Below are positions 28,229 to 29,531 of a stretch of 29,531 nt of DNA, one piece after another. How positions within the stretch are numbered: position 1 is the stretch's first letter; each line of letters begins with the position of its first letter. The DNA is from Sergeia podlipaevii (taxonomy: Eukaryota > Euglenozoa > Kinetoplastea > Trypanosomatida > Trypanosomatidae): contig JASANZ010001983.1 of NCBI GenBank assembly GCA_030849805.1, positions 1-29,531 of the forward strand. Reading direction: 5' to 3'. Under the pieces are notes generated by a model. That model ran no database searches and was not told where the DNA came from. It saw nothing but the letters and a program-made list of their open reading frames with translations. A program made the translations under genes and the position numbers.

Positions 28229-28574
28229 CGTAGTGCGCATGGCCTCGTCCAGTGCGAATTTGGAGAAGGAAGCGTTTCAAAAAGCGACGCACAGCAAGGA
28301 GGACCTCTTCCTCCGTCAAGGTACCGCAACCAGCCGCATGTTCCGCCGGTATCGCCAGTTTCCGTTCCCTGTGCGCATGTTAGGTATCTTCTTTATGGGC
28401 TTCACACTAGGCGTCGTCATTGAGACCTTCGCCTGCAAGACGCACTTGTACGAGAGTGTGATGTCAAAGAAGGACGCACGCCGTCACGAGTTTGATGAGT
28501 TTGTGGTTGACTTCAGACAAAATGTGGAGCGCTGGCAGCGAGAAGATGACAAGAACCGCAATAATGCAACATAA
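28215..28574 (+). CDS. small single-pass membrane protein, unknown function
   Basis: 119 aa from ATG 28215, or 111 aa from ATG 28239 if the AG at 28227-28228 is the splice acceptor. The N-terminal part is polar with basic residues (RMFRRYRQFPFP, 41-52). One hydrophobic helix follows (about 54-73, LGIFFMGFTLGVVIETF), then a charged C-terminal part rich in Asp, Glu, Arg and Lys (84-114) that is probably helical. The absence of low-complexity inserts and the clear codon structure argue for a real, conserved gene. The layout (basic N-terminus, Gly-containing helix, charged tail) would fit a small mitochondrial or ER membrane protein, but I do not recognise a family and assign no function. Confidence 0.7.
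   Translation: MFRFSVVRMASSSANLEKEAFQKATHSKEDLFLRQGTATSRMFRRYRQFPFPVRMLGIFFMGFTLGVVIETFACKTHLYESVMSKKDARRHEFDEFVVDFRQNVERWQREDDKNRNNAT

Positions 28575-29531
<957 letters not shown>

Overview
The window looks like nuclear chromosomal DNA of a trypanosomatid (Kinetoplastea). Six complete intronless genes and one gene cut by the right edge all lie on the + strand, as expected of a polycistronic transcription unit. They are separated by AT-rich spacers full of pyrimidine tracts and microsatellites, and most of the pyrimidine tracts are followed by AG dinucleotides that could accept a spliced leader. Several coding regions carry low-complexity inserts made of iterated codons (Q, E, D, G, S, N). 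I cannot name the genus. No operons, ribosome binding sites, CRISPR arrays, tRNAs or rRNAs are visible.

Layout. 1-881: AT-rich leader. 882-8504: full-length ABCA-type ABC transporter (2540 aa) with a 500-residue low-complexity N-terminal extension. 8505-10402: spacer and a long ATG-free, purine-rich leader. 10403-15556: Stealth-family type II membrane protein (sugar-phosphate transferase fold, 1717 aa). About 16230-17900: remains of a retroelement, a gag-like reading frame joined to the RNase H end of a reverse transcriptase with several frameshifts, most like the tyrosine-recombinase (DIRS/VIPER/TATE) class. 18853-23436: second large type II membrane protein, probably a PLOD-like glycosyltransferase. 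24449-25921: NEK-like protein kinase. 26756-27220: SRP9-like protein. 28215 or 28239 to 28574: small single-pass membrane protein of unknown function. 28997-29531: N-terminal part of a Rab6-type GTPase, cut by the window end.

Most of the genes fit the secretory and endomembrane system: a lipid-type ABC transporter, two Golgi-type glycan-modifying enzymes, an SRP subunit and a Golgi Rab. Trypanosomatid transcription units are generally not grouped by function, so I treat this as suggestive only. The most interesting points are the SRP9-like protein (from memory, trypanosomatid SRP is described as lacking SRP9/SRP14), the Stealth and PLOD-like glycosyltransferase pair flanking a dead retroelement, and two genes whose start codon depends on which splice acceptor is used.
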